A DNA stretch of 64,000 bases from Atopsyche davidsoni (taxonomy: Eukaryota > Arthropoda > Insecta > Trichoptera > Hydrobiosidae), in assembly GCA_022113835.1 (NCBI GenBank), contig JAILWY010000020.1, positions 6,419,501-6,483,500 of the forward strand, given 5' to 3'. A program made the position numbers and the translations under genes. Positions within the stretch are counted from its first letter, which is position 1; the number at the start of each line of letters is the position of its first letter. Below, one piece after another: positions 1 through 11,300 of this stretch. The notes beneath the pieces are model-generated. The model did no database searches, was not told the origin of the DNA, and worked only from the letters and a program-made list of their open reading frames with translations.

Positions 1-113
1 ATAATCTATTTCAACTATTTACACATGTCATCAATTATTATTATTATATGATATATATGATAATTTACAATACTTCTTAAAGCTATGTCTTACAATACTG
101 TATGTTTTGTCCC

Positions 114-156
114 AGCTCCTGCGCGCAGTGTCTGGGACCTACAGCTTGGTGTCTTA
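114..156 (+). CDS. possible terminal coding exon of an unidentified gene
   Basis: A T-rich stretch ending in CCCAG at 109-113 looks like a splice acceptor. It is followed by a 13-codon open frame (LLRAVSGTYSLVS) and a TAA. An AATAAA signal lies about 90 bases downstream, at 246. This would fit the end of a plus-strand gene that enters from the left of the window. The piece is too short to identify, and chance is a real alternative. Confidence 0.2.
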
Positions 157-1160
157 AGTGGTAGCGTACATGAGTTTCTTACGAGTGAGGTTTGTTGTAG
201 GTGTAAGGAAAAATATGTGTTAAAAACCCTTTAATACACATATCAATAAAATACAAGAATTTATATAATGTAATTTATTACTCTTGACTGAGGGTCGCGC
301 AGGGCGCAGGGCTTGATGAAGTACCCCACTTCATTCAGGGTGCAGCACGAGCGCCACACCACATCATCTCCAGCAGCTGCGCCCTGCCCCCTAGCGCGCT
401 CTCCGCCCTCGCTGCTCTTCTTTCCACTCTTGCAGCTCTCTGATACCTCGGCGCCGCTGTGCCCCCAGAGCTCTTAGCTTCTACATGCAGAACAAAAATA
501 TAATGAAGTTACAAACTCAATGAAGTGAGTTTGTAATATCCGTAGAGCCCTCACATCCGTTTACAAGTGTTTGTGTAAAAATAATACACCTAAGAGAATG
601 ACTTCGTTTCTTATTTTTATGTAGACTTAACAAAGCAGAGGGAAAAAAACTATATGAAGAAACAGCTGAAAATGCAAAAAAAGATCATGGTGCTGTTTTT
701 GTGAATCTCTTCCAATAATCTAAAATATTATTTTTTATACTCATAGATCTACACATCTCTAAACATTGTTGAAATAGTCAGTGATATATGTAAAAATGTT
801 ATAAATCAAACAATATCTCAAGATAAAATGATCATACAAAAAAAAAATACATCAATAAATGTAATATAGTTAACTAAATAACTAAAAAAAAATCCTTTCA
901 TGTCAATATCCCATTTTGGATGCGTTTACATAAACTAATGAATAATTCATACTGCCGGTTTTTGAAGTTGAAAAATTTGTTTATTTAAATTATTTAGTAG
1001 CACATTATTTTTTAATATTCATTGATGTGTTTGATGTATTGTTATTTTAGCTAAAAATTCAAAACTAACGAACATATGAAAAATATCACATAGCGGAGAT
1101 GTAGGCAATTGGAGTCAGTAGGCAATGGTGGCCACTCCATTGTAACAGAAAACAAAATTT

Positions 1161-1241
1161 AAAAATTATTTAAAACTATAAAATAAATTGTACATATACT
1201 TAAAATAAATTAAACTTATTTTATAGTTTTAAATAATTTTT
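1161..1241. repeat. perfect 26-bp inverted repeat
   Basis: Bases 1161-1186 and 1216-1241 are exact reverse complements (26 bp) around a 29-base spacer. Both arms are almost purely A and T. It could be a small MITE remnant or a cruciform-forming sequence. No clear target-site duplication was seen. Confidence 0.6.
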
Positions 1242-2000
1242 AAAAACCGATTAAAAGTAAAAAAAATAATTTTTGAATAAATAAAATATGGTGTTTTATG
1301 TATCAGTGCTATTAATTTTCTTTTGTCAAATTGAATAATTTTTATACAAATTTGATATAATAACTGTATTTTTTTAATGTACATTACCACAATTTTATTT
1401 TGATTTCAATAAATAATAGACCTTTGAGGCTATTTTTTACAGTGGCAATACTTTGGTACGTCCTGATTGGTCCGTTTGCCGCTAAATTTATGACATATAT
1501 ATCAAAAGTATTATTTTTATTATAATATGTATGTATTTTCATTTATGTTAATATTATTATATTTTATATATTAATATGATTTCAGAGAAAAACAAACATT
1601 TTAAGAGATTTTGAACACTAATTTATTTCAACTTTTTACACATGTCATCAATAAAATACAAGAATTCATATATTGTTATTTATTACTCACTCACACGCAC
1701 CTCCTACGTAATGACTGAGGGTCGCGCACGCTGCGTGCCTCGTAAAGGAACAATTATCAAATCACAAGACAAACAGACCTAACCTAACTATTTACAGTCG
1801 TTACAATCACCTTCGACTAACAAACACAAGAACCACCAATTCTAAACAGTCCGTTTTCCATAGAAGGTACCACGCTGGATCCTGATCCTTGGATCCCACC
1901 GCTGTCACTCTGCCTTTGAGGTTTAATGAATGATTTTAGTGGATTGTATTTTGATTTATAAGCGGTTAATATTTTTAACAGAGGAACTAATGGAAACCGC

Positions 2001-4300
2001 GAATCAAATTCATTGAATCCGATGCCCTCATGGGCAAAGGTAATTTGTTACACATCTACATCGTTCCTCGATAACCAATGCTCCCCCTCCCCTTCCCAGG
2101 CGCCGTGCAATCGCAAGACAAATTGGGTGACCTCACCCACATCTGCAGACACAGCCAAGACTGAACTTGGAAGGATGAAGTGCGAATGGAAATGACAAAA
2201 TAATTAAAGAGTATGCAGTTCCGTAGGGACCGATCACGTACCAATTTATATTGATCCAAGCGACGCTAGAGTGTGTGTATTTAAAGTACTCGATCATGGA
2301 CCAAAAACATTTAAAACGAGTGTAGTAACGCTTTGTCTAATTAGTCAAAAATTTATAAGGGCAAAATCTAACCTATCAGTCCGAGCAAGTTGAGATTATC
2401 TCTTCATTGAATGAATGATTTGATTTTCTGTGGCAGTTATTTAGTCTGTAGTCATTTTCAATGTTTTTGATGCGCCAATTTTTTTAAATGAAAAAAAAAC
2501 TGTTACGAGCGCAAGTCTGACCAGAGCAAATCTTGCATTGTTTTTGGTTATAAATTAACATTTTAATTTCAAGTAGCCATAATTGTAAATTGCTTCTGGG
2601 TTCCGCAGAGAAATAAAATTCTCCGATGCAGGAACGGATAACCGTGATTCTAGCTTCAAAAGTGGGAGAAGTCCCACGTACTGCAGCCATCACTTATAAG
2701 TACTCTGTTGAGGTCCACACTACTCTTCGATACGCCCAACTGCTAACAAAGTTCGAATTTCACTCTAGCAATCGAAAATTATATAGAAAATTTTCATCTG
2801 GCAAGTGCAATGAAATAAATTAAATAATTGTAATTTATTGTCTTTTGATGACAAAAAATAAAAAGAATGCAAATGGTTAATCAAATCAAGAGCCAAATGT
2901 TGGTAAATTTGGTGAGCAGGAGAGACAACGGGAGCCCACACGTAAGGGGCAACATTGGAGAACCATCTTTCTACGTTAAGCTAAGGAGGGCCCACAAAGC
3001 AACGTAAGTCAAGTCTACTGAAGTTGTTTTTGTAATGCATTTCAGGTCTGGTGAGCCCTGTGCTTTAGTGATGTGTGCTAGACAGTGCAGGATCGCACGA
3101 GCCGGGGAGGTGTCGGACGCCCGCAGTGATACGGAATCCTTGACTAGGGGCAGCGGTGCCCCTGACACGGTGTCACAAGGAGAGGGTCTCGAAGCTTCCG
3201 TTCTATTAATTTTAATTATTCTATATTTACATGGAATGTAATCATGACTTAATACTAGACACTATTCTATTAATTCACCCTTTCAATTTGAAACATTAGT
3301 TTTTACATTGTAATTGATTACTTTAAGGAAAGAAGTCTATGTTTTGGGTGCACGCTGTTCACGTGAGATGTTTCACTTGTGCAACATATGCCTAAAGTAT
3401 ATTGTTAGCTCAGAAAGCGATCAATACAAATCTATTGAATATTTGAACAGACTTTTATATTTATATATATATATATAATATATATACATATATTAAAAAA
3501 TATATATATTTAATAGCCTGTAATAAAATCTGTTGAATATTCAATAGTTGCCATATAGAAAAAAATACTTGTTTGTTTAACTGACGCAGGTCCACCTTCA
3601 TGAGCCAAAAATAAAAGAATCAACCTGTGAAATTCTTCTATCTAATGTTTGCTGCGTTTGTCCAATTTAATTCGGCGAGCCCTGAGAGCTCTATTCGCAA
3701 AAGAGAAGTCTAAGAACCAGTTGGTCTATCATGCGGAGAGCGGCCGTAATGGATTTGCTTGATCACGCGAGAGTAAAAAAATTTATAACAAAAGTTAGAT
3801 GAATCTTTACATATTAGTGTAATTTATAATTTACCTTGCAACTTGAAGTTAAAAGTTATAGTAAGAAGGTTATAGTGAGTAAGACTTTGGATTCGAAGGA
3901 GATTATGTAAGGCGTGTTTACAAATCTGCACATTGATACACACGTTTGTTTATTGTTTGAAAGATGTTCTAGTACCAAAGCTAAATGTCAAATAAATAAT
4001 TAAAACTTGGCGCAGTTTGACAGCCAAAAAGATGAGTCCACCGAGTCATTCAATGTTCAAGATAGTTTATAGATTAGTTTTTTTCAGTTTCAGTCGGTTC
4101 AGTTTATACGACAAATTTTTAGACAAGCCAATAAAAAAGGACTGGAAACTGAAGCCCATTAAGAAATAAATAAGACATCTCATATTACATAAGTGACGTG
4201 TGATAATCACAAGTTTGTAGATGAGGCGCACTCGCGACAACGCACTATGTGCTTGGCCCTAACTTTGTAGAACAATAAATATTCCAGACAGTCATCGATC
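2001..4300. other. unassigned region, short open frames only
   Basis: There are short open frames of 60-69 codons on both strands, none with a recognisable domain. The 3045-3200 stretch is GC-richer, preceded by TGCATTTCAG at 3034-3044, and could be an isolated exon. It has no partner exons that I can link to it. A (TA)n-rich microsatellite lies at about 3453-3512. Confidence 0.35.
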
Positions 4301-4340
4301 CTTGAATCATTGTGTCATCCCCGGTGTTGTACTTTTCCCC

Positions 4341-4566
4341 AACAACTTGCAAGTTTCCTTCAACACAATTCCAAAGAAATTAGTTGCCAAAAGATACAAT
4401 ATCATTTATAAGAAAAATATTTTATAAACCATATGGGAAACTATATCTTTTTGAAACACATACTTGCACGTTTCTTTGAACAGTTTTGATGAAATTTGCC
4501 GCCGAAAGGTGTCTGTAAGAAAAAATATTACAAACCTCTTGTAAAACTACACCTTTCGGCAACAAA
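4341..4566. repeat. two diverged tandem hairpin units of about 105-110 bp
   Basis: Units 4341-4452 and 4455-4566 share order and wording: ACTTGCAxGTTTC, then a GCCrAAAGrT motif, then AAGAAAAAxATATT, then AAACTAyAyCTTTy. Within each unit the GCCGAAAGGTGT-like motif is matched by an inverted copy (ACACCTTTCGGC in the second unit), so each can fold into a hairpin. The origin is unknown. Confidence 0.45.
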
Positions 4567-6213
4567 TTTTTTTTAACTTTTAGTTTAATTTTTATTAATT
4601 TACTCAATATTAATTTTTATCTAAAATTTGATTTTTCGCTTATTATTTATGAACAAATAGAACATTGGAACATCAAGTGGTGCTCATCTGCTCAGCTCGT
4701 ATTTTAATTGCTTCCATGCACGGCAGCGGCCCGACCCTGACAAAACACGAGACTAAATCTACAACCGTGAAACTGTCCATACTTTGAATATCAAAAATTA
4801 GAATTCAAATATAATACTCCTTAAAAATAGATAAATTACTTATCAGCAAACTATAATAATGCTATTGGGTAGCAGCACTATGCAGACTTTTCCTTCGAAT
4901 ATAAAACTGCAGTGTAGAAGGACCCGGGGACCCCTTACACTATTCTCCCTAAGAAAACCACGAACACTGGCTCAGCATAAATATATGTTCAGTCTGAAGA
5001 AGAAGATCTGAAAACTATACAATTAAGGAGGGTTAGGGGCAATGGCTTCATTTCAACGGAACATTTGCAAGGGAGGTGTATGAGATTGACGCGGCACAAC
5101 TGGTGTATGGTGCAAAAGAACAGCTGAGCTCTTAATATTTCTCTCTCTGAAGCAAGCATTAAAAAGTAGAAGCTGTGGTGTTAAGCCAATTTTGTCAATG
5201 GAGTATATAACGCTTTTGAAAGAAAAAGAAACCCTACGTACGACTTTCTAATTCTGAGCAAGATATATGATGACCCTGGAATTTCGTTCAAAGGCTGTTC
5301 CACAAGCCGCAGTTAACCAAGGCCACGGTCTTAGCAAGCCAGCACATTTCCGGCCTCGGAGAGCTTAAGAGAAGTGTATATTCTAATATAAACAAACAGT
5401 TTGCCATATTGGGGGTTTAATTAGGACTCGTGACATCATTCCTCGTCCTTGTATAAATAATCACGAAAGCACCGGATGTTCACCGATGTTTTAAGCCGAG
5501 TTACTCTCGTTTTGGTTTTTATATATATATATATATATATAGGTCATTTTTATAATTACCTAATTGGAACTTGTTCGGTAGACAGACTCACTCTTGCTAC
5601 TTGCGCAGATTCCTTAGATCAACTTGATTTATAGCCGGTGATTGGAGTTAGGGGCTCGCGACTATCAGATGTTTTCGAAAATTCATCACACAGTGAAATT
5701 GCATCAATACATCCTGATAATTCAAAATATTGCCTATTAATATTGCAAAATGTTACCTATCTTAACTGATTACGGATCTTTTAACATTATGCGATTGACG
5801 CCGGCGTGTTCCTATAGGCGGGGACCTGCTACTTATTGACATCATTTATCAATTAACTTTTAATGTGTAATAATTATAACTAAGCAAGTACCTTCGGAAT
5901 TGTGTTTTCCTCATTAAAAACTACTCAAGGATGATACTGTTGAAGAATAAAATAAAAACAACTTGATGCAGTACATTAAAATGAACAGGTAACCCTCTTA
6001 AAACACAGCGGATAGGTTTCTAAAAAATGCCGGGTTACGCTAGCATAACTGTGTTTAGACACAGAGCCCGTACAAATGGGAGTAGTTTTAGAAAACTATT
6101 AAACTTTAATATATATATATAATATTCATGGTAAGGCTGTGTCAAACAATAGAAACGTGACTTATTTTCAATTGATTGAATGTCATTAGCCTCACTCGCT
6201 GAATTCTTTCAGT
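4567..6213. other. AT-rich DNA without a recognised gene
   Basis: I see no supported coding region. There are (TA)n runs at about 5520-5542 and 6110-6122. Confidence 0.5.
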
Positions 6214-6284
6214 CATTTACACCTTCTGCTAGGTAGCAGAAGGTGTAAATGTTGCATACTTTTCAAAGGTTGAAAAGTATGCAA
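6214..6284. repeat. two abutting perfect hairpins
   Basis: The first hairpin has 17-bp perfect arms at 6214-6230 and 6235-6251 with a 4-base loop. The second has 15-bp perfect arms at 6252-6266 and 6270-6284 with a 3-base loop. They touch each other without a gap. The loops are too short for a typical microRNA precursor. Such structures can arise by template switching during replication. Confidence 0.7.
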
Positions 6285-7089
6285 TAATTTTGGTTTTGTA
6301 GTTTCTTAAAAGCTGGCATTGGATCTGCTGGTATGAAGGTACCCGTGGTGTAATCCTGTTTTCCTGAACACCGACATACTTCCTATTATTACATGTTTAT
6401 GATAAATTTATATATTTTTTTGCCGATATTCATGGTTAGTTAAAAACTGAAAGTATCTTTCAGTTGTCAGTTGTATTGACTGAACCAAAACTACATTAGA
6501 TGGATTTCAATGAGTCCTCGATATATTCTTTACCTTACAGTCAATAGTAGAGCTGATTATCATAAGGACTCCCAGAATTAAAGTTGATAATATATAAAAC
6601 TGTGTTGAAAGTAACCATTTTTATTGTACAAGCCTTTCTGCAAACTTCATATTGGGACAGAGTGAATCCGTGTTGTCGGATACCGTGTTTTAGGAGGGTC
6701 ACCTGTATGGCATCGTTGGAAGCTCGATGTCAAACATTTCAAATATTGATACCTTGAGATTGTTTTCGCTACCTGATGATGATTTGGAGAAGCTTCTTTA
6801 GCCGAAATCAATAATAATAAAAAAATACACTTAACATACACAACTCTTTAAAATACATAAATCGATTGAAGTCTCTCAATATCGTTGTTTCCTCACTTAC
6901 ACAATTCAATTTTTCACAATTCAAGTCTGATTAAATTGAACGGTGATTAAAAATTGGTTAAATACATCACAAAGATTTAATAAAACGCTATTTTTCTGAT
7001 GATCGATGTAAAATTCTGATAGAATTATTAAAATGGGTTATTTAATAATATTAACAATTTGTCAATTGAATCACTAATGGTTAATTTAT
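6285..7089. other. AT-rich DNA with a possible repeat tail
   Basis: No coding region is supported. At 6770-6825 the order CCTGATGATG, then GCCGAAATC, then AATAATAATAAAA resembles the tail of the dispersed repeat seen at 8955, 20490 and 31195, but it is more diverged. Confidence 0.35.
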
Positions 7090-7261
7090 AGCGCTCCACA
7101 CACGATGCGATAAATTGGCGTTTCGTCCAGCAAATTGCACAATGGCGTAGCCATAACCAATAGTTTTTGTGAGATTTTGCCGATATTCGATGGTATATGG
7201 CTACACCGCTGTATAATTTTTTAGACGAGACGCCAATTTATCGCATCGTGTGTGGAGCGCT
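7090..7261. mobile_element. MITE with 38-bp terminal inverted repeats
   Basis: The 172-bp segment begins AGCGCTCCACACACGATGCG and ends with the reverse complement. The 38-bp ends (7090-7127 and 7224-7261) agree except near their inner edges. The interior is also palindromic: GTAGCCATAACCA near 7147 pairs with TGGTATATGGCTAC near 7190, so the whole element is close to one long hairpin. The flanks read TAT on both sides, a possible 3-bp target-site duplication. There is no coding capacity. The parental transposon family is not assigned. Confidence 0.75.
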
Positions 7262-7654
7262 TATGTGACGTGTTAAGTAACTCGATAAGCATTGTTCACA
7301 ATGCCAATGATGGGCATTACTGCCAAAAAATTGCAATACTTGCATTTCCCTAGGTGAGGTTGATATTTAAAAAATCTAAGCAAACGGCGAGAGAGAGTCC
7401 ACCTAGCTATCAAGAATACTTATGTTAGCTTATCACTATGGTGACAGTACATGTTGCCGCAAACATAACATTCCACACGGCTTCCTCGCCAAAGATCACT
7501 AAGCACACGGCCGAACCCGAGCACAGAATCACGTGTTGAAGCGAAAATTGTTCAAGTCATTTAAAAGAATCACGTTTATATTTGTCATACCCGTTGTATG
7601 CAAGGACAGACGTCAAGTGGTCCGCATACAACAGAGGGATGACAAAGTCCTGTT
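7262..7654. other. region downstream of raf
   Basis: This is non-coding DNA beyond the raf stop codon. It is probably the raf 3' UTR and intergenic sequence. I did not identify the poly(A) signal on the minus strand with confidence. Confidence 0.3.
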
Positions 7655-8002
7655 TCAAATGTTCCCAGTTCCTGTCCCATAAAATGCGGGGAAGCTAGCT
7701 CCACCCACAGCACTGAACTGGAAGTTCACGGGGGTCTTGGGCGAGGCGCACTGGTACATGAAGAAGTCGTCGCTGCCCTGAATGTGCGTCCGGCTCAGGC
7801 TGGGCTCAGAAGCGCTGCGCGTGATCTTAGGCAGTGCGCGTAGCATGCCCTCGAGGGCAGTCAGAATCTGTCGGAAGAGGGGGCGGTCCTGGCGGTCGAA
7901 TTTGATGCAGTCGTCGGCCAGGCGCTTCAGTGCGCGTGGTGTGTCGGAGCGCACCTTGTTCATGTCCGGCCTCAGGAAGCCGCGCCCCACCATGAAGAGG
8001 AT
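7655..8002 (-). CDS. Raf: raf coding exon 10: end of kinase and C-terminal 14-3-3 site
   Basis: The exon holds the end of the kinase domain ([20 protein letters not shown]) and the tail with [11 protein letters not shown], equivalent to the activating 14-3-3 site of mammalian Raf. The stop codon is at 7655-7657. Confidence 0.93.
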   Translation of the reverse strand: MLFMVGRGFLRPDMNKVRSDTPRALKRLADDCIKFDRQDRPLFRQILTALEGMLRALPKITRSASEPSLSRTHIQGSDDFFMYQCASPKTPVNFQFSAVGGASFPAFYGTGTGNI

Positions 8003-8263
8003 CTGAAATGAAGCCAAGTGTGTCCAAACATTCAAATCGAGTTTTTGGCGGCATCCAGTGCACTTCATTCAGTGAATTCAAGTTCACGTTTGAGTTTGAA
8101 TCCATATTTTTAGTAGTCTTTTTATTTTAAAGGCAGGAATCTGTGCGATGCAATTTTTTACTATTTTAAAGCGCAGCAAATAAAATTTTAATATATATAT
8201 ATAAGTATATATATATCTATATATATGTATAAGTATATATATATCTATATATATGTATAAGTA

Positions 8264-8305
<42 letters not shown>

Positions 8306-11300
8306 TATAAGATACTAATAAAATATAACATACTTTTAATAATTTAAGAGAGATTAAGATCATAGCGTCCATGAAAAAGATTTTTATCTTTGTTTCAAAC
8401 ACGTGAATCGATTACTTATGAAATGTATACACAATAAACCTGTATGTGTGAAAATCGCAGATTTATTAAAAGTATTTAATAATAATCACTGGATACAGAT
8501 ATACCTGAAAGATTGTCACAGTAATGTAAGAGTCAGAATGAGCACCTGGTCCTTGTTGTTGACGTTGGTGTAGGGCAGCTGGCCGGCAAGCAGCTCGTAC
8601 AACACCACTCCAAAAGCGTACACGTCGGACTGGAAGGTATACGGCGCACTCTCCTGCATGCGGATCACCTCCGGTGCCATCCACAGAATGGAGCCCGTGG
8701 GTTGGTGGGACTGTTGTGACCCTGAAATGCGCATTAACATCCACTTTAATAAGTCACAGATCACTGAGCTGTAAACCTTTGAATCTTGCAAGTTACACAT
8801 TAGTGTTTATTATGATTATGTGGTCTCCAGTTTCCGCTCTGTACTCCCCGCCAAGTCTACTTGTATCACTTTCCAATTAGAATACATATTTAGTAATACA
8901 ATATTTTTGACAGAGTACTTGGTGGAATTCCATTTTAATATTTTAAAGAGTTAGTTTGATAATGCCGAAACCGGTCACCAATAAAATTAACATGTGGTCT
9001 TTTAACAAGTATTTTATTTAAATATTAATTTAATAATACCATAACCAACCAATAATGAATTGGTGAATAAAGAGCGGAGGGAACATACCTGACCAGCGGA
9101 CCTTGGCAGTGGCCAGACCGAAGTCTCCAATCTTCACAGACAGGTCATCGTGCAGGAAGATGTTGTTCGACTTCAGATCCCTGGAACACACGTTTTTTTA
9201 ATTCAACAAATACTTATGAAGAATTTTACAAAAGTCCTTATACAATAAGCATATAAAAAATATTAATAATTATAACCATCTATTATTTTAAGCACTTCAT
9301 CCTTTAAGAGTCAGGGCCGAAACGCGAGAAAGTGTGCCTGTTATTCATCAAGAAATATGTGCAGGCGCAGGTAGTTGAGCAGGTCACACTTCCTCCTTGG
9401 AATTCAAACTTCCTATCGATATTGACAGAGACGAAGGCTTGAGGTTGAAGACTGCTTAGTCACCAACTCTACTTGCCCTCGGAGAAGAGTGCTCACGGGA
9501 CCTTAAAAGGTGCGCTCAAAATTTCTAAATTTTTAAATTTTCAACCTCATGGCTCCGCTACTTCTGTAAAGCCAAAAGGTTGAAACATAAATCAAAACAT
9601 GACAGGACCTAGTACCAAAAAAAGTTTTAAATATTTAATAACCACATTGATATAAGATGACAAGTACCTGTGTATGATGTTCTTGGCGTGGAGGTAGTCC
9701 ATGCCCTGGGCAGTCTGGCGACTGATCTCGATGAGCATGAGCAGCTCGAAGCGCGTCTCAAACACGTGCAGGTGCTTGTAGAGGCTGGAGCCCTCGCACC
9801 ACTGTGTCACGATGGCCAGCGACGGCTTGGACACGCAGCCCATGAACAGCAGGATGTTGCAATGGCGCGTCTTCCGCAGCACCGCCACCTGACAACCGTG
9901 AATTTAGCCCAACCATTACACGGCCACCAATCAAAAAAAAAAAAGCATTCTGCATAGAGTCTATAATTGTTAGACTTTGAAATTCTAATTTAGTATGTTT
10001 CGAGTAGAGTGAAGATCTAGAATCAGAATAGATCTCTATTCATAAAAAGAGTTAGATCAATTTATACAATAGCTGCCTGATTATTTTAAATTTAAAAGAA
10101 TATATAATAACTTTTGGTAATTTGTTTTAAATGTTTCTGTAAGATGGGTAGTTTGATATTATTTCCAATGTTTTGTTTTAGGGGTTACATTTGCTTGTAA
10201 ATTTATATTAACGAATAAAAACGATATAAGATATAAGACAATTTCAGATATGCCAATTTTCACCTTCTTGAGACCAGATCATAGGAAAATTATCGAATGC
10301 TATCCTTGTGTGGGTATGCAAAATATGGAGAGAACACATCGACGTTGGAACAATATGGCAAACAAACAAGACGAACCTCGTTCTTGAAGGCTTGCAGCTG
10401 TGCAGGGGAGGGAGTCTTGACGTTGAGGGTCTTTACTGCCACGGGGCCGTGCCAGTGCGCCTTGTACACCGTCCCGAAGCTTCCCGAGCCTACAAGCCAT
10501 GCACAACATTATATTTGATTCAGACTCGGAAACTATTTGGATAAACTATGCCCATCCATAACTATGTATGTCACATCACACAAACATCTACGGCGAGTTA
10601 TTTAAAGCATATCCACTTAATCAGTAAGGTAATATGTTTCCACATGGACTCCCGAGTGAAACAATACACTTTTCAGATTTAAGATTTTTGGGAATCAAAT
10701 ATCCCAACTGATGATCAAAGAAGACTTAATAAATAAATAAATCTTCGAACATTATAACAATTGAAGAGTGTGCGCAGCATTTCAGTAAAAGGATTGGGTG
10801 TTACCGATGCGCGGGCCAATGAGTATCTCCTCGGCGTGGATGACCCAGTCATCCAGGCTCTCGCGGGGGCTGAGCAGGTTCTTGTTGGACTCGTCAGCAC
10901 TGCGAGCGCGGGGGCGGCGTGGTCGCAGGGAGCCGGTGGGGCTGGCCTGCGTAGACTGTGAGTGTGGAGCGCGAGGCGCGGGAGGGGAACACGGCGGCGC
11001 CGCTGATCGAGAGCTGGATCCACCGCTACGAGGGCTGTCATACTGAAATAAATTTGTATGTTTCAAGTGATGGTCTTGGGAAATATCAGATGATTCTTTG
11101 CCTTACTTTGGAATGAAGATGCGGCGTACAATGACAAATATCATTGAATGGCATCTGTTGCGAGTAGCGCAATCTAGAGTGAGACATCGACTGACCTGCA
11201 TGTTGAGCTGCTTGATAGCGCGCTGGTGCTCCGCCAGGGTGACCGGCTTCACCATGTTGATGCACACGTTGGGGGCGGAGTTGCTGCGGTCCTGCTGATT

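Larger units (their letters stand above)
1..2000. other. AT-rich DNA with a partly duplicated segment
   Basis: Apart from the possible exon at 114-156 I see no gene. Segments 5-35 plus 240-305 recur together at 1617-1730: the text around ACACATGTCATCAAT, AATAAAATACAAGAA and GACTGAGGGTCGCGCA. The second copy lacks the 205 bases between the two short repeats. A GC-rich stretch at 290-480 stands out from its surroundings but has no convincing open frame. Confidence 0.5.

Noticed and set aside
3045..3241. GC-richer possible exon after TGCATTTCAG
   Set aside because: There is a plausible acceptor and an open frame, but no recognisable protein, no donor and no partner exon.
6765..6825. Hammerhead ribozyme in the CCTGATGATG to GCCGAAATC segment
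   Set aside because: The core words are present, but the nucleotides next to them do not form a proper stem II, and I could not find matching stems I and III.
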